Below are positions 1 to 12,224 of a stretch of DNA of 64,000 bases, one piece after another. The stretch's first letter is position 1. Every line of letters begins with the position of its first letter. Location: assembly GCA_963693315.1 (NCBI GenBank), contig OY856186.1, forward strand, positions 131,599,964 through 131,663,963, read 5' to 3'. The notes under the pieces are model-generated. The model was not told where the DNA came from, did no database searches, and worked only from the letters and a program-made list of their open reading frames with translations. This DNA is from Diogma glabrata (lineage: Eukaryota > Arthropoda > Insecta > Diptera > Cylindrotomidae). A program made the position numbers and the translations under genes.

Positions 1-578
1 TGAAATAATAAATAAACTTTTTTAAAAAATAAAACCGACTTCAGAAAAAACAAAAGAGGCACAAAAAAGTGGAAAATAACTCAATTGTGGCTTTTAGAGA
101 CGAAAATTCGTATAAATTTTGATTAATTTAATTTAATTATAGTTAGCTACATACAAAAAATTACGCTTTTAAACAAAGATATTATATTGTAAAAGTTATT
201 TTTTTATAATAGCTTTTATATTATGAAATTTATTTTCAATACAAAATGTTCGAAGTCGGTACCACCATTGACATCTCATCGATTGCCAACAGTTTTGTAC
301 TACAAATAAATTTTATAATATAATAACTATTACAACAACTATAATAATTATAATAAAATATAAGTTTTATAATATAACATCTTTGTTTAAAAGTATAATT
401 TTTTTTTTTTTTTTTTTTTTATTTTTTTTAGTTAAGTATAATTAAATTAAATTAATCAAAATTTATATGTATTTCTGTCTCTAAAAGCCACAATTGAAAT
501 ATTTTTCACTTTTTTGTGCCTCTTTTATTGTTTCTGAAGTCTGTTTCATTTTTTTTAAAAATGTTTATTTTATTTTCT
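1..578. repeat. Foldback inverted repeat at window edge
   Basis: The left arm (about 1-215) and the right arm (about 360-578) are reverse complements with a few mismatches. For example GACTTCAGAAAAAACAAAAG at 39-58 pairs with the segment ending at 541. The arms flank a ~150-bp AT-rich loop. A T-run (about 399-428) interrupts the right arm. The left end may be cut by the window boundary. No coding sequence is visible. Confidence 0.75.
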
Positions 579-599
579 AAAGAAAAGGGTATTTAAACC

Positions 600-1092
600 T
601 ACGATGGTTATCATAATTTAAATAATTTTTTTTAATGCCGTTAGTAAACACCAAGCCATATTATATTAATCAATCAATTTTTTCAAATTATTAGGTAGTG
701 TTATAATGTTGAAAGTGTTATCAATATAGGATCAAGAATTGGACACATTTTAATAGGAATTCAAAGTATTTTTAGGCATTTTTAGTCATATAAAAAATGA
801 TTTGAGTGAATCAACAGGTGTTGATCTAAAAAACTCAATTTTTTTAGAAATCAAAGTTTGTTTATTTATTGCCATACTTCTTGATGAAACATCAGATATA
901 TCTTAAAAGTCGCAATTGTCAAGTTTTTGAAAGACTCTTAGCTTTTACAGATATTAGTGCAGACTGATCTGCCAAAGCCTTATCACGTCATGCAATCAAT
1001 ACAATGGAAGAACTATCATGTGGGTATATATTAAAAAATGTTCTGTTTTTTATATAATCTGCTTACCGTCTATCGAAACCCACTGCACGCCA

Positions 1093-1095
<3 letters not shown>
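600..1095 (+). pseudogene. hAT transposase remnant
   Basis: Around 850-1018 the plus strand encodes FIAILLDETSDIS-stop-KSQLS. After a frame change comes VFERLLAFTDISAD-stop-SAKALSRHAINTMEEL. The acidic D-E-T-S-D-I-S block and the following F-x-D-I-S/S-A-x-x-L pattern are characteristic of the catalytic region of hAT (Ac/hobo) transposases. At least two stops and one frameshift make it dead. It ends at 1068-1094 with the reverse complement of CAGTGGCGTGCAGTGGG, the sort of CAGTGGCG terminal repeat seen on hAT elements. The 5' end is not identified. Confidence 0.7.

Positions 1096-1175
<80 letters not shown>
1095..1175. repeat. (AT)n microsatellite, ~80 bp
   Basis: Uninterrupted alternating AT directly abutting the end of the hAT remnant. 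It is followed by GGAGTCGGAGTCG and, at 1235-1254, the reverse complement of CAGGGCTACGGAGTCGGTGC, which looks like the terminal repeat of another DNA transposon. Confidence 0.95.
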
Positions 1176-1177
<2 letters not shown>

Positions 1178-1255
1178 CGGAGTCGGAGTCGAATTTAGTA
1201 TTTTAAAACTTGGAGTCAGAATCGCTTAAGTTTGGCACCGACTCCGTAGCCCTGG

Positions 1256-2600
1256 TGCTGACTAGTTCGGGTATTTCGGATAAACGAGACATGTATCACA
1301 GCGCCGAAACACTATGACCTCTGAGGGTGAAAATAAGCACAACAAATATACCAATATAAATAAAATATACATTGAAATAAAAATTCATTTACGTATAAAA
1401 ATGCTTTAAGATTGTGAAAACTTTAATGATATTTAATTTTCATCCTAATTAGAATATCATAAGCAAAGCAAACAATATTCATAGTATAGACGGATATACA
1501 CTCCATATATAATTATAGCTAACGACAATTATACAAGTTGATGTTGTGACATATTGAGCGCGAATAAGTTTTTATAATGAAATTGAACATACTTGTACGT
1601 AAATTAGCTATTTATTAGTTTTGATTTATTTTGAAATGCGAATTATATTAAAGTCATGCTAATATAATTTATAACAATTATTACATTAAACAAAAATAAA
1701 TAGTATTGGTAATAAGTTAAATAAATTAAGTTTAAGTTTTATTTTAGTATTTAAAACAGACAATATAACTTAAACACGAACATTTAGAGAAAATAAGTTA
1801 TAACAAAATATTGCGTATATCGTATAATCTGGAAAGCAAACGTAAAGATTTAGCTATAAAAAAACAAATTTGCATTCTCACCTGCATCAGATGTTTTTCC
1901 AAGAATACCTATAATATAATTGTTTGTATAAATAATTTATAAAAATACTTTTAATTGATTAAAAAGAAATCCCATTACATTAGAAATATTATTAAAACGA
2001 ACATAAATTGATAAAAAATTAGTGTAGAAGACAGATAAATTCACAACGCAAGTGAATTTAAAAATATTTCTGACAAGCCCAAGGAAGTTAAAACAGAAAA
2101 AACAACATAAATTAAATAAAAAATGTGTGTAAATATGAAATAAGAACATTTTTAGATATGACTTATACTCTTATAACGCGAAATTCCATATGACGTGTTA
2201 TATATACAAAGAAACAGACACACAAGCAGAGAAACAATAAGAATTAAAAAAAAAATTATATACTAAAATATTTCTTGACTGACACTCAAGATGAAGAAAT
2301 GATATTTCAGTAAAAGATTGATATTTTTATTTTTAGAATATAGAAATTAACATTTGAATTCAAACATTGATTTTCAACCAAAATTAAAAATGTGTTCCTT
2401 ATAGTGCGGAATAGAAACCCATTGTGATATAGTTAACAAAATTCAAATATACTATGAACAAAGACATACTTTCTGTTGTAGCCATAAACTTTTTTCACTG
2501 ATATAAAACTACGGCCACACTTTAAAAAACTGAACTGCAAAATAAATTCGTAAGTTCAGTTTTTTATGTTTCAGGTCAACGTTTAGCAATGCATTATAGT
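1256..2600. other. AT-rich DNA without recognised genes
   Basis: I see no coding signature, RNA gene or clear repeat in this stretch; short open frames here have no family resemblance. Confidence 0.6.
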
Positions 2601-2604
2601 TCAT

Positions 2605-2978
2605 CTGTTTTCATCCTGGTTCTTTCCGATTCTGTTCAAAAGCGTGCTATATGAATTGTTGGTGATAAAAATTTAACTTCTAATCTTGATTCCCTACAAC
2701 ATCGTCGCACTGTTGCCGGTCTAGTTGTTTTTTATAATTATCGTCACCAGCAGGGCTTGAACGAAATCAGATCAATCATGCCTTAAACATATTATTTTCC
2801 CCGTTTTACTCGACAGTCAGGAAGTGCCACCCAAACAGCCAAACTGTTGAAATCACTCACTGTCAAAGTGACAAAATGCATAGACTTGGCACATCGTACA
2901 AATGGAATGCTTTTCTCAAATCAATAGTCTCGAGTGGTTTTAAACCACAAACATTTAAAAAAGGGTTAACCAACCTCC
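2605..2978 (+). pseudogene. Non-LTR retrotransposon C-terminal domain remnant
   Basis: The plus strand reads SDSVQKRAI-stop-IVGDKN, then LTSNLDSLQHRRTVAGLVVF and YNYRHQQGLNEIRSIMP. The S-V-Q-K-R-A-I and L-D-S-L-Q-H-R-R-x-V-A signatures belong to the region downstream of the reverse transcriptase in Jockey/CR1-type elements. The same signature is present in the minus-strand copy at 31.7 kb. Two or more stop codons make it inactive; upstream RT sequence is absent, as expected for a decayed 5'-truncated copy. Confidence 0.75.
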
Positions 2979-2979
2979 A

Positions 2980-3918
2980 GAACGCATGTTATTGTTGTTG
3001 GCGTTAAACGTTTTGTGTGTGCTCACACATTTCTTTATACATTTTGTATGAGCAAAATAGCATAAACATTAACGTGTGAACTACTTTTATCCGCTGTAAT
3101 TAGCGGCACAAACACATTTTACTACTGCCATTTGTCTCGACCAAATTTTTCGCAGCGGAATACCATAATAGCGTTTTTTTCTACTCCGAAATCAGAAACT
3201 TACCACACAAAAAGATAAGCTTTCTACATGCTTTTACAAGATGACTGTTTAGTTGCACACAAGTAAAATAGAGAAAAGTGGTAAATATTGTAGACAAAAG
3301 ATAAATGATCTTCTCCGTTAATGGCATAACACTAAAATAAGATTTTAAAGTTTGATTTAGTTAGAATATTGGTTTATCTTTTTAACACTCTTTGGTTTTG
3401 CCAAAGAAAATATAAAAACTATTTCAATATCTATATAGCAAGATGATTCCTTAACGCGTAATGTAAAATAGATAACATAATTGTGTAATATGTCAACAAT
3501 GTAATTCTTGTTGTCTATGTAAATTAGGCGCAATCTATGAAATATAATAGCAAGCTTTGAATTCCAACTGTTTAATAAAGTTATAAAGATAGTTACTATC
3601 AATAGGTATAGTTAAACCGAAAATTGCAGTAGATTTTTGTCAGGTTAAAATGTAAAGTGTATATAGTTCAACTTTCAGGTAAGGTCAGATATTAATATTT
3701 AGCAACGTTAAGTTTTTTACCTTCTCTCCCTTCACAGCTTAGAGATTAAAAGTTCACAGCTATTTTTGAGTAACATTTTTATTGTTATTTAAATTAACAA
3801 AATAAATTAGAAACATTAGTTCAAAGCTTGCAGATTAGTTCAATTAGAACATTTTTAAAACTATCCGACGGGTCTATTTACCTAAATTTCCAGGACGCAT
3901 GGCTCACTCTAGAACTAT
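2980..3918. other. AT-rich DNA without recognised genes
   Basis: No supported gene or repeat. The 81-codon open frame at 3357-3602 (minus) has no recognisable features. Confidence 0.55.
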
Positions 3919-3921
3919 ATA

Positions 3922-5423
3922 CAGTAATCCCTCCGACTGCGCGGTAGTTCCGTTCCAGAAAAACAGCGCGCAGTACAAAACCGCGCAATGTGAACCCTAT
4001 TTTGTATGAAAATGAGGGGTTCGGTTCCAAATTTTGAAAAAAATTGAAAAAAAAAATTAATTTTAAGTTATAATAAAACCAAAATGAATATATACAGCCT
4101 GAAAAACATGTATTACTTCAACAACTCTTAAAAAAGAAAACACTTCATAAGTTAACAGATAAATTAACATAAATAACATTTCAAAAAACAACTTAAATTT
4201 ACAAAAATTATATCAATAATCTGAATTTGTTTAGAATATTCTACCTTTACTGGCTTGAAATTGAATTTGATCTATATTGATCGTTCCAGCCACACAGTTA
4301 AAAATAAACTGAATATGTAATGCAAATTGCTACATATATGGGTCATTCTTTTACAAACCGAACATCTTTCTGACCGACACATATTTGATTTGGCTGAAAT
4401 TTTAAGGCTTTTATATAGAAAAATTTCCAAATTCTCATTTCCCAAGAAAAGAAAGATATACGTGCTCGAGAATTTTGTTGGGTTGCAAAATGGAGCGGTT
4501 CTAGATTTCGCGGATTTCGTGATTTTTGGCTTGAAGACTTATTTTCAAAGATTCATAACTTCGGTTTTGATAATGATAGACATTTTTGTCTGTTTTATTT
4601 TAAAGCTAAAAGATGAACTTAAAAAAAAAATTGTTATCTACAAAAATTATTATCAAATCCCTATGTGTAAACAGTTTAGCAATAAGTCAGACACTTTCTC
4701 TCTGACATCTGCAATTTTGCTCTCTCGTGTACGAGTAGCATTAGAAATAAATCAATTTATCGAGCGCGGAAAGATAAAAATTCCATAAATTTTTGTTGTC
4801 CCGCGCTGGATAAATTAATACATTTTTAACAGTAAAACTAACTTCTCCCTTTGTTAAAAACACGTTTTTCTTGAAAATTGAACGTAGAATACGTAGGGCA
4901 ATCACTAAAAATCGATTTTAACATTTTATTTGTTTATAACAATAGGAATTTGCTAATAATTTTTATTGACTATATTTTTTATTAAAATTCCATCTCTTAA
5001 CTTTAAAATAAAATAAAACAAAAGCTTACTATCATTAATAGAACCGAAGTAATGAATTTTTGAAAATAAGTCGTCAAACCAAAAACCACGAAATTTAGAT
5101 CGCCTCTATTTTCCAAAAAAAAATCCTCGAACACGTATATATTTTTCGATATCATACCAGTAAAAATTTTTTAAGCCAAATCACAAATCCGTCGGTCAGA
5201 TTTTGTTCAAATCTGTTCGATTTGTAAAAGAATGACCCATGTGGGAAATTTAATTTTTTTTTTCATTTTAATTTTACGAAATTCACCTACATATTCTTAA
5301 AAAAAATGTTAAACGTCGCGCAGTGTGAAATTTTAATCGCGCAGTGCAAAAATTAGTATTGAAAAATCATCTCGCGCAGTGGAAATCGCGCAGTTAAAAC
5401 CCGCGTAGTCGGAGGGATTACTG
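3922..5423. mobile_element. pogo/Tigger-like MITE with TA target duplication
   Basis: Terminal inverted repeats begin CAGTAATCCCTCCGACTGCG at 3922 and its complement ends at 5423 (CAGTAATCCCTCCGACTACG read inward), flanked on both sides by TA. GCGCAG-rich subterminal motifs are repeated near both ends (3960-3990 and 5320-5400). TA duplication and CAGTAATCCCTC ends fit the Tc1/mariner superfamily, pogo/Tigger branch. No transposase is visible: the interior is occupied by a second inverted-repeat element (4338-5240). Confidence 0.8.
4338..5240. mobile_element. Foldback element nested in the Tigger-like MITE
   Basis: Long inverted repeats of about 250 bp start ATGGGTCATTCTTTTACAAA at 4338 and end with the complement at 5240. 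The arms diverge moderately along their length. The centre has a smaller inverted repeat (TTTATCGAGCGCGG near 4757 against CCGCGCTGGATAAAT near 4801). The 153-codon open frame (4327-4788) lies across one arm and looks like a by-product of the inverted repeat rather than a gene. Confidence 0.75.
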
Positions 5424-5850
5424 TAGAAACAAAATTGCGATACTATGTTAAATTTTCCCATAACTCTATCGAGCAAGACTTAGTTCTCTTCAAAGCTGAA
5501 AATTGAAAATTACGACAATGTAGTTGTGTCAGTGATATACAATATCTGTATATCAAAAGCATTTTCGGATGCTTATTATATAATTTAAGTCAGAAACTTT
5601 TAAAAACCTAATAGCAATTGTAAAAGAGTTAGTAAACTTAGTGAAAAATAACATTTACATATTATATCTTTACATGCCATCCTAGCTCCTGTTAGATAAC
5701 GTAACTTTTATGCTATATAAATAGTTAAAGACGTGGCAATGTGACAGAGATATCGCACATTGAAAAAAATACGTTTATCGTTCAAACAAAGAAAAAATTA
5801 TTTCAAAATATTTCACGGTGATTGGGACAACTATGGGTAAACATTTTCCT

Positions 5851-6371
5851 GGGGCCCTATTCCCGAACACATAAATGTCATCACAATATTGTAAATACAC
5901 ACAATATTGTGAATTTCGTATTATGTAACACCAATTTGGTGAAAATTCAACACAATATTGTGAATCTGACAAGAACAATATAGTTACTGTCAAAATCACA
6001 ATTTTGCTTTATGTTTTGTGTGTTGACTTTTTTTTACAAATTTCATCGATTGGCGTAAAAATTAATTTATAACGCAAAATTAAACCTTTAATAATATTAA
6101 ATAATACATATTTTTATAAAAACATCACTAAAACATATTTATTTATTAAATATATTTTTATTTTATTTTGCATCTTTTAAGATTAAAAAAGTTAGTTGTC
6201 AAAAGTACGAATCTAGTACCAAAAATCTGTTATAATTTTGTAAAAATTTGTTATAATTTGTTTGACACAAATATGAGCTACAGAATACCATTTTTAAACA
6301 AAGTTGTTAAGCATTTTGGTAAAAATGACAATATTGTCGATTGACAAATGTGTGTTCGGGAATAGGGCCCC
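5851..6371. mobile_element. MITE with GGGGCCCTATTCCCGAACAC ends
   Basis: Inverted ends GGGGCCCTATTCCCGAACAC at 5851 and its complement finishing at 6371, 521 bp in all. Internally it contains repeated CACAATATTGTGAAT palindromes near 5880-5965. Non-coding. A second partial copy of its right half follows at 6726-6912. Confidence 0.75.
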
Positions 6372-6725
6372 TGACAACAGAATGAGGTTTATTTTAAATA
6401 TATAGTTTTACAAGCAATATAACAGTAGTTGAATAAAGCTCATATCTATATTCATGAAATAAATTGGCTTTGGCCTTGTATCATAAATATTTAGTTTACA
6501 GTTTACACTCGCGAATGTTTAAAAAAAAGACACTTTTTGAGATATGAGCTTTGAAGGATACCAAGGTATAATGCGCCACCTAGCAGAAGAGAGAAAAATT
6601 ATTAATTTCCAACTTAAACATTTCGATTATTCAACTATTTTTCTCTTTACTTGCAAAAATATACGTAAATCATATGAAATTTGTGCGAAATATTAGCAAA
6701 ACATTGACACCATACCAAAACATCG

Positions 6726-6912
6726 TAAAAGTTAGTTGTCAAAAGTACCAATCTAGTACCAAAAATCTGTTATAATTTTGTAAAAATTTGTTATAATTTG
6801 TTTGACACAAATATGAGTTACAGAATACCATTTTTAAACAAAGTTGTTAAGCATTTTGGTGAAATTGACAATATTGTCGATTGACAAATATGTGTTCGGG
6901 AATAGGGTCCCA
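6726..6912. repeat. Direct partial copy of the 5851-6371 MITE
   Basis: This repeats about 185 bp of the right half of the preceding element (matching about 6188-6371) with only a handful of differences, ending GTGTTCGGGAATAGGGTCCC. The 350 bp between the two copies holds nothing recognisable. Confidence 0.85.
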
Positions 6913-7183
6913 GATCGAGCGTATAAATTAAATACAATTAAAAAGTTAATTTATTAATAATAAAAGCTCTGAGAAATAACAACAAGGAGTTTTATTTACA
7001 AAAAAGTTTTCAATTATGTGAATTTTTTTTCAGAAAAACCATCATATTTTTTAATTAATCGAATACCAATTTATTTCGCTGACAAATCGGAAACGCAATA
7101 TTGTTCGAAAATGTTTGATTTTATTAAGTTTTAAGATGAAACTTGAATAATTTTTTTTTTTTTAAATGTTGGCAACTTTAAAA

Positions 7184-7742
7184 AATTTTTTGCCTTAGTT
7201 TTATTTTAATTTAACCCAATGAAATTCTCTAAAATGTAATGACATCATTCAATTTCACCAATAACATTTGAATTATACTAATAACAAATAGTTATACGTC
7301 TGGCCTACTGAGGTATTAAAAATTATCAGCCTAATTTTGAAATAATTAACTGATATCACAGTAGGCCAACGTATAATTCATAAAAAATATATAAATAAAT
7401 GAAAAATGGCAAAAAATTTTCTAAACCAATTCCCCTCGTTCGTTGATAAATTCTCATAATGTTGTGAAAAATTCCTCAAGCAAGTGGTATTGATAAATGC
7501 AGTCGGCCTACGGCCTCGTGCTATTATCAATATACTTGCTTTCAAAATTTTTGACAAAAAATTATTTGGAATTATCACCTCCCTTAGGAAATTACAACTG
7601 ATAATTTTTAATATCCCGGTAGGCCAGACGTATAAATATTTGTTATTAGTATAATTCAAATGTTGTTGGTAAAATTGAATGATGTCATTACATTTTAAAG
7701 AATTTTATTGGGTTAAATTAAAATAAAACTTAGGCAAAAAAT
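7184..7742. mobile_element. Long-TIR MITE (TGGCCTACTG family), copy A
   Basis: About 140-bp inverted arms: left 7184-7330, right 7600-7742. They share ACATCATTCAATTTCACCAA and the motif TACGTCTGGCCTAC. The core (7410-7560) contains GAATTCCCCTCGTTCGTTGA-type sequence and GGCCTACGGCCTCGTGC. An extra short inverted repeat TGGCCTACTG/CAGTAGGCCA sits at 7301-7372. Non-coding; the 93-codon minus frame here is a by-product. Confidence 0.75.
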
Positions 7743-8253
7743 TTTCTAAACGAATTCCCCTCGTTCGTTGATAAATTCTCGTAATTTTTTGGAAAACTCC
7801 TCAAGCAAGTGGTATTGATAATAGCCCTCGGCTCACGGCCTCGTGCTTTTATCAATATAATTGCTTTCGAAATTTTTGACAAAAAATTATTTCGAATTAT
7901 CACCGCCCTTGGGAAATTACAACTGAAATTTTTTTGCCTTAGTTTTATTTTAATTAAACCCAATGAAATTCTCTAAAATGTAATGACATCATTCAATTTC
8001 ACCAATATCATTTGAATTATACTAACAAAAAATAGTTATACGTCTGGCCTACTGGGATATTAAAAATTATCAATCTAATTTTGAGATAATTAACTGATAT
8101 CACAGTAGGCCAACGTATAATTCATAAAAAATATATAAATAAATGAAAAATGGCAAAACATTTTCTAAACGAATTCCCCTCGTTCGTTGATAAATTCTCA
8201 TAATTTTTTGAAAAATTCCTCAAGCAAGTGGTATTGATAAAAGCCCTCTGCCT
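7743..8253. repeat. Tandem partial copies of the TGGCCTACTG MITE
   Basis: A second core copy (7743-7930) is followed by another left arm (7935-8110) and another core start (8111-8253). This third core is broken by the P-like insertion and resumes at 10651. The copies are in the same orientation, so this is a nested or recombined cluster rather than one simple element. Confidence 0.7.
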
Positions 8254-8261
8254 GTTGCTAT

Positions 8262-10650
8262 CAAAGAAAATAAACTAAAAGGTATGTTATTGCGCATCTC
8301 ATCACAAATAATTTAAAAAATGTGACGTCACGTAGTGGGTACTAAATTGTAATACGCGCGAATATAACTAATAAATTTATATACATATATGTATACTTAT
8401 TTAAATATAAATAACGTTATTTTGATTACTAAAAAAGATTTTTATTTAAATATAATTTAGTTTAGAGACAATCTTGTCAAAACGTTTTAATGCCATTATC
8501 CAAATTTATTGTCAAAGGAACGTTTTTTATCAATAATTGAAGATAAATTCGATGGATTTTACCGCTGGTACTTGTCGAAACATGATGAATAATTAACTGT
8601 AAATAAAATTTATTGTTGTAATATTTCGTAATTGAGTTTTTATTATTGATAAATTTACTAATTTGACTATATTTAAGAGTTTTTTGTAAGCTCCTGAGGA
8701 TGATGTTATAATCGAAATCCGATCGAGCATATTAATTATATAGTCAAATTAGTTAATATATCAATAATAAAAATTTAATTGCGAAATACTACAAGAAGGA
8801 ATTTTATTTACAATTAAAAATTGAAGAGATTAGTTCTCTTCCTTCAAGATTTGGCTATCGACTTTATTTCTGCTGAAATATAATTGAATTATATGTTATA
8901 ATAATTAATTCGTGTGATAAATTTGGCATAACCTTATTTGAAGTTCGACATTCAATTATTTGAGATGGTTCAGATTCACATAAAAGTGACATGTTATTTT
9001 CTTCCAAATTTTCATCTATTTCCCCAATGACCAATAACCATTAATTTAACTGTAAACTAATTGATAATTATAATGAAGAAAGAAAAATACTAAATTTTCA
9101 ACCTTTTTGAAATTCTTTGACCGATTTTTCACAATTATCACAGACCAAATTAAAAAACATGAAAATTCTAATAAACCATCGAAATGATCCCCAGATGATA
9201 ATTTGAATGGTTAAACTATATATTCGGCTTGCTCCCTATATTATACTCTTCGTAGTTGGTGTGGCATAATTGAAGTGGAACTCTTAAAGTCTCAGCACCA
9301 GCTAACTTCGTGCATGTAGCTTTGATAAAAGGTCTTTAATTGTAAGCAGCCTACTTTACAATTACCAGACAGTTATTAAATTTAGCAATATCTGCTAACG
9401 GATTAACCATTGCCGGTTGCAGAAGTTTTCCAATGATGCAGAAAAAGTAAATGTTTTTGGTTATGTGTCACATCTAATAAAACTCACAAGAAATAATTTT
9501 GTAGATCATTGTTTCAATAAAATTTCAATCAAAAGTCTTACAGTGAGTAATTCACGGAATCAAAAAGTTTAAGCTATTAGCAAATGTGGCACATCAGGGT
9601 TCCTCGAATCTGATTCCTGGATTAAATGTTCCCAATTTTTTAAACCTTTAAGAATCTTTCTATTTTATAAAAATAGAATGAGTTGCTCGAATCAATTCGA
9701 AATGAAAAAGGCGTTTGAGAGTAATACCTAAACAGATGGCAACCCTGGCCTAGACATGGTAGCAATTTTAAACAGTATATGTTTGAGAACAATTACAACA
9801 AATGCATTCGAAAATATAAAACCTGCATCTGAAAATATGCAACCATTGTAGTACGATGGTCTGAAATATTTGGCAAGCTACCTATTATTTACATTGAAAG
9901 ATTCGAGTTTAATAATTGATCATTTTCATGGTAGATGTTGTACTTGGAATAAACGTTTTACAGACTTACTTACAGTCTTACTTACAGCCTTTAAAACCTA
10001 TACCACGTACAGCTGAAGATGAAGATGGAGCAGCTCGAAGCAATATTTAGCGACGGTAATAGAAATCCATTGCTAATAAGGAAAAATTATTCCAAAAACT
10101 TAATAGACCTTTTGAAAGATGTAGACTGCGATGAGAAAACTAAAACCATTTTCTTCAGGTCTACAATGTATGCTTTCGAAAAAACCAATTAAATGAAACA
10201 ATTTTGGACATAACAACCGTAAAAAGAAAATTAAATAAAATGGTCCATTAAATTATATTTCTGACCAATTTCCTTTAAACCCTTTAAATAAACCCTGTAA
10301 TTACTATTTTAATTTATTATCATTTTTAATAATTAAAATGTCTAAAAAAATCAAAAGTATTCTCAGAATAATCAGATTTTATATATGTATTCTTATACGA
10401 GTTTATATAATTTTCGCACATTTTTCCATTTAAATATAATATCATATATTTCAAAAAATAAATTTATTTAATTTTTATCCTTTATTTAAAACAAATTATT
10501 TTATTTGCAAAAAAAATAAAGTATGAAACCGTTTACGACTTAAGTTTTTTCCATTGAAACGAAAATTAATCAACTCACTACGTGACGTCATGCGCAGAAA
10601 AAACCAAAATAGAAACTTTAACAATCATACCTTGTAGTTTATTTTCTTTG
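8262..10650 (+). mobile_element. P-like DNA transposon, degenerate
   Basis: The element of 2389 bp is delimited by terminal inverted repeats CAAAGAAAATAAACTAAAAG at 8262 and the complement of CAAAGAAAATAAACTACAAG at 10650. It is flanked by a perfect 8-bp direct duplication GTTGCTAT (8254-8261 and 10651-10658). It interrupts a copy of the TGGCCTACTG MITE core, whose sequence resumes on the right. Subterminal ACTACGTGACGTCA-type sequence occurs near both ends (about 8330 and 10575). Interior plus-strand pieces resemble P-superfamily transposase: VNVFGYVSHLIKLTRNNFVD near 9449-9570, and YDGLKYLASYLLF near 9856-9895. Frame breaks show it is inactive. An 8-bp duplication is also typical of hAT, so the P assignment rests on the weak coding pieces. 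Confidence 0.72.
9449..10190 (+). pseudogene. Decayed P-type transposase remnant
   Basis: Open segments separated by stops: V-N-V-F-G-Y-V-S-H-L-I-K-L-T-R-N-N-F-V-D-H, later FENIKPASENMQPL-stop-YDGLKYLASYLL. The H-L-I/V-K-L-x-R-N block and a D-G-L-x-Y-L-A-x-Y block near the C-terminus recall P-element transposases of insects. This is recalled resemblance, not a search result. Confidence 0.45.
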
Positions 10651-10740
10651 GTTGCTATTATCAATATACTTGCTATCGAAATTTTTGGCAAAAAATTATT
10701 TCGAATTATCACCGACCGCCCTTGGGAAATTACAACTGAA
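10651..10740. repeat. Right half of the MITE core split by the P-like element
   Basis: Sequence beginning with the duplicated GTTGCTAT continues TATCAATATACTTGCT and matches 7543-7610 of copy A, showing that the P-like element landed in an existing repeat. Confidence 0.75.
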
Positions 10741-11535
10741 AAGTTTATCATTCTCATCAGGGCTAGCCGACTAGATAAACTCTACCAAAAAATGTCAACG
10801 CTAATTAATATAAACCAAAAATTAGGTTACAACTCTAGCGAAGTATAAAAAAAAAAACAAATATTTACATATATTTAATAGATTCAGGTTTAGTCAATTA
10901 ATTTCTCTGGTGATCACTGTTTTGTTATACTCTAGACATTCTAGTATTGAATAACAAACTCGTATCGGTGAGAAGAAGATGACTAGTCTTCACTTGTGTC
11001 TATTGACACATGATCAACAATTAATTCAGTAAATTATTTGTGATATAACATCACCCCGATGGAAAATCACCCATCAAGAATAATATAAGAACTGAATCTA
11101 AAAAATTATGGTGCAAATTATGAAACTTTTTGCAATCCATACAATTTTCGAGCGATCTAGTTTCGAACCAATGAGAAAATTTTAAACTTTAAAAAAGTTT
11201 ATCATCTAGCGAAGTATAAAAAAAAACAAAAAATTTACATAAACATATATTTTGTTATTTACTTCGCTAGAGTTGTAACCTAATTTTTGGTTTATATTAA
11301 TTAGCGTTGACATTTTTTGGTAGAGTTTATCTAGTCGGCTAGCCCTGATGAGAATGATAAACTTTTTTAAAGCTTAAAATTTTCTCATTGGTTCGAAACT
11401 AGATCGCTCGAAAATTGTATAGATTGCAAAAAGTTTCATAATTTGCATCATAATTTTGCAGATTCAGTTCTTATATTATTCTTGATGGGAGATTTTCCAT
11501 CGGGGAGATGTTATATCACAAATAATTTACTGAAT
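10740..11535. mobile_element. Foldback repeat with inverted segments
   Basis: The segment 10741-10850 (AAGTTTATCATTCTCATCAG...) recurs inverted at 11265-11365, including the CTAGCGAAGTATAAAAAAAA motif. The segment 11035-11215 recurs inverted at 11365-11530. A degenerate copy of the same arm lies at 29355-29465. No coding sequence is visible; a small frame at 10582-10848 is a by-product. Confidence 0.75.
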
Positions 11536-11539
11536 TAAT

Positions 11540-11640
11540 TGAAAATTTTTGACTTAGTTTTATTTTAATTTAATCCAATGAAATTCTCTAAAATGTAATG
11601 ACATCATTCAATTTCACCAATAACATTTGAATTAAACTCG
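11540..11640. repeat. Isolated arm of the TGGCCTACTG MITE
   Basis: About 100 bp matching 7190-7290, ending at ACCAATAACATTTGAATTA. A further arm in inverse orientation is at 57925-58035. Confidence 0.8.
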
Positions 11641-12224
11641 CATTATTATTAAAAATTATTACTGCAGTGTCAATTTGTCTCTACACTTTTAGGATCATTG
11701 ATTATTTAGTTTACCAGCTTTGACTTTCAAAAAGGAACACACCAGGGGACTGATAATTCTTCGTATTGAATCATGTTCTTTGTAAGAAATATATTTTGAA
11801 ACGGGTTTATTTTGGAGATCCTGCTAGACATAGTTAAGGTTTACAAATTTCATTTGCAAAAAAAAATTGTTTTTTTGTATATTAATATACGAAACAAGTC
11901 ATGCCGTCCGAAACTCCCATGTTTGTAGAACTACCCACAGACAATTTAATCATATTTACCGTCGTAAACATTCAGTAATTATAAGCTTAAATTTATAAAT
12001 TCTAAAATATACAATTAATATGTATATAGAATTATTTGCTTTAAAAATACTTATATTATGAACAATTATAATAATGTAATAAAAATAAGCACGTTCACAG
12101 CTATCCAAATAAATAAACTTTTAAACATAAAATAATAATCATCACACAAATTAATTTACATTAAATAATAAAAAGCAAGCACAAAAGAAAACAATTGATT
12201 ATACATAAAAAATACAATACTTAC
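11641..12224 (-). other. bru2-like intron or downstream flank
   Basis: AT-rich sequence following the donor at 12224. Nothing recognisable; no RRM3 exon was found here. Confidence 0.6.

Noticed and set aside
1018..1206. 62-codon frame containing a long Ile-Tyr repeat
   Set aside because: Translation of the AT microsatellite.
4327..4788. 153-codon open frame on the plus strand
   Set aside because: It spans one arm of a foldback element, has no recognisable domain, and the opposite arm repeats its DNA in inverse orientation. Probably a by-product.
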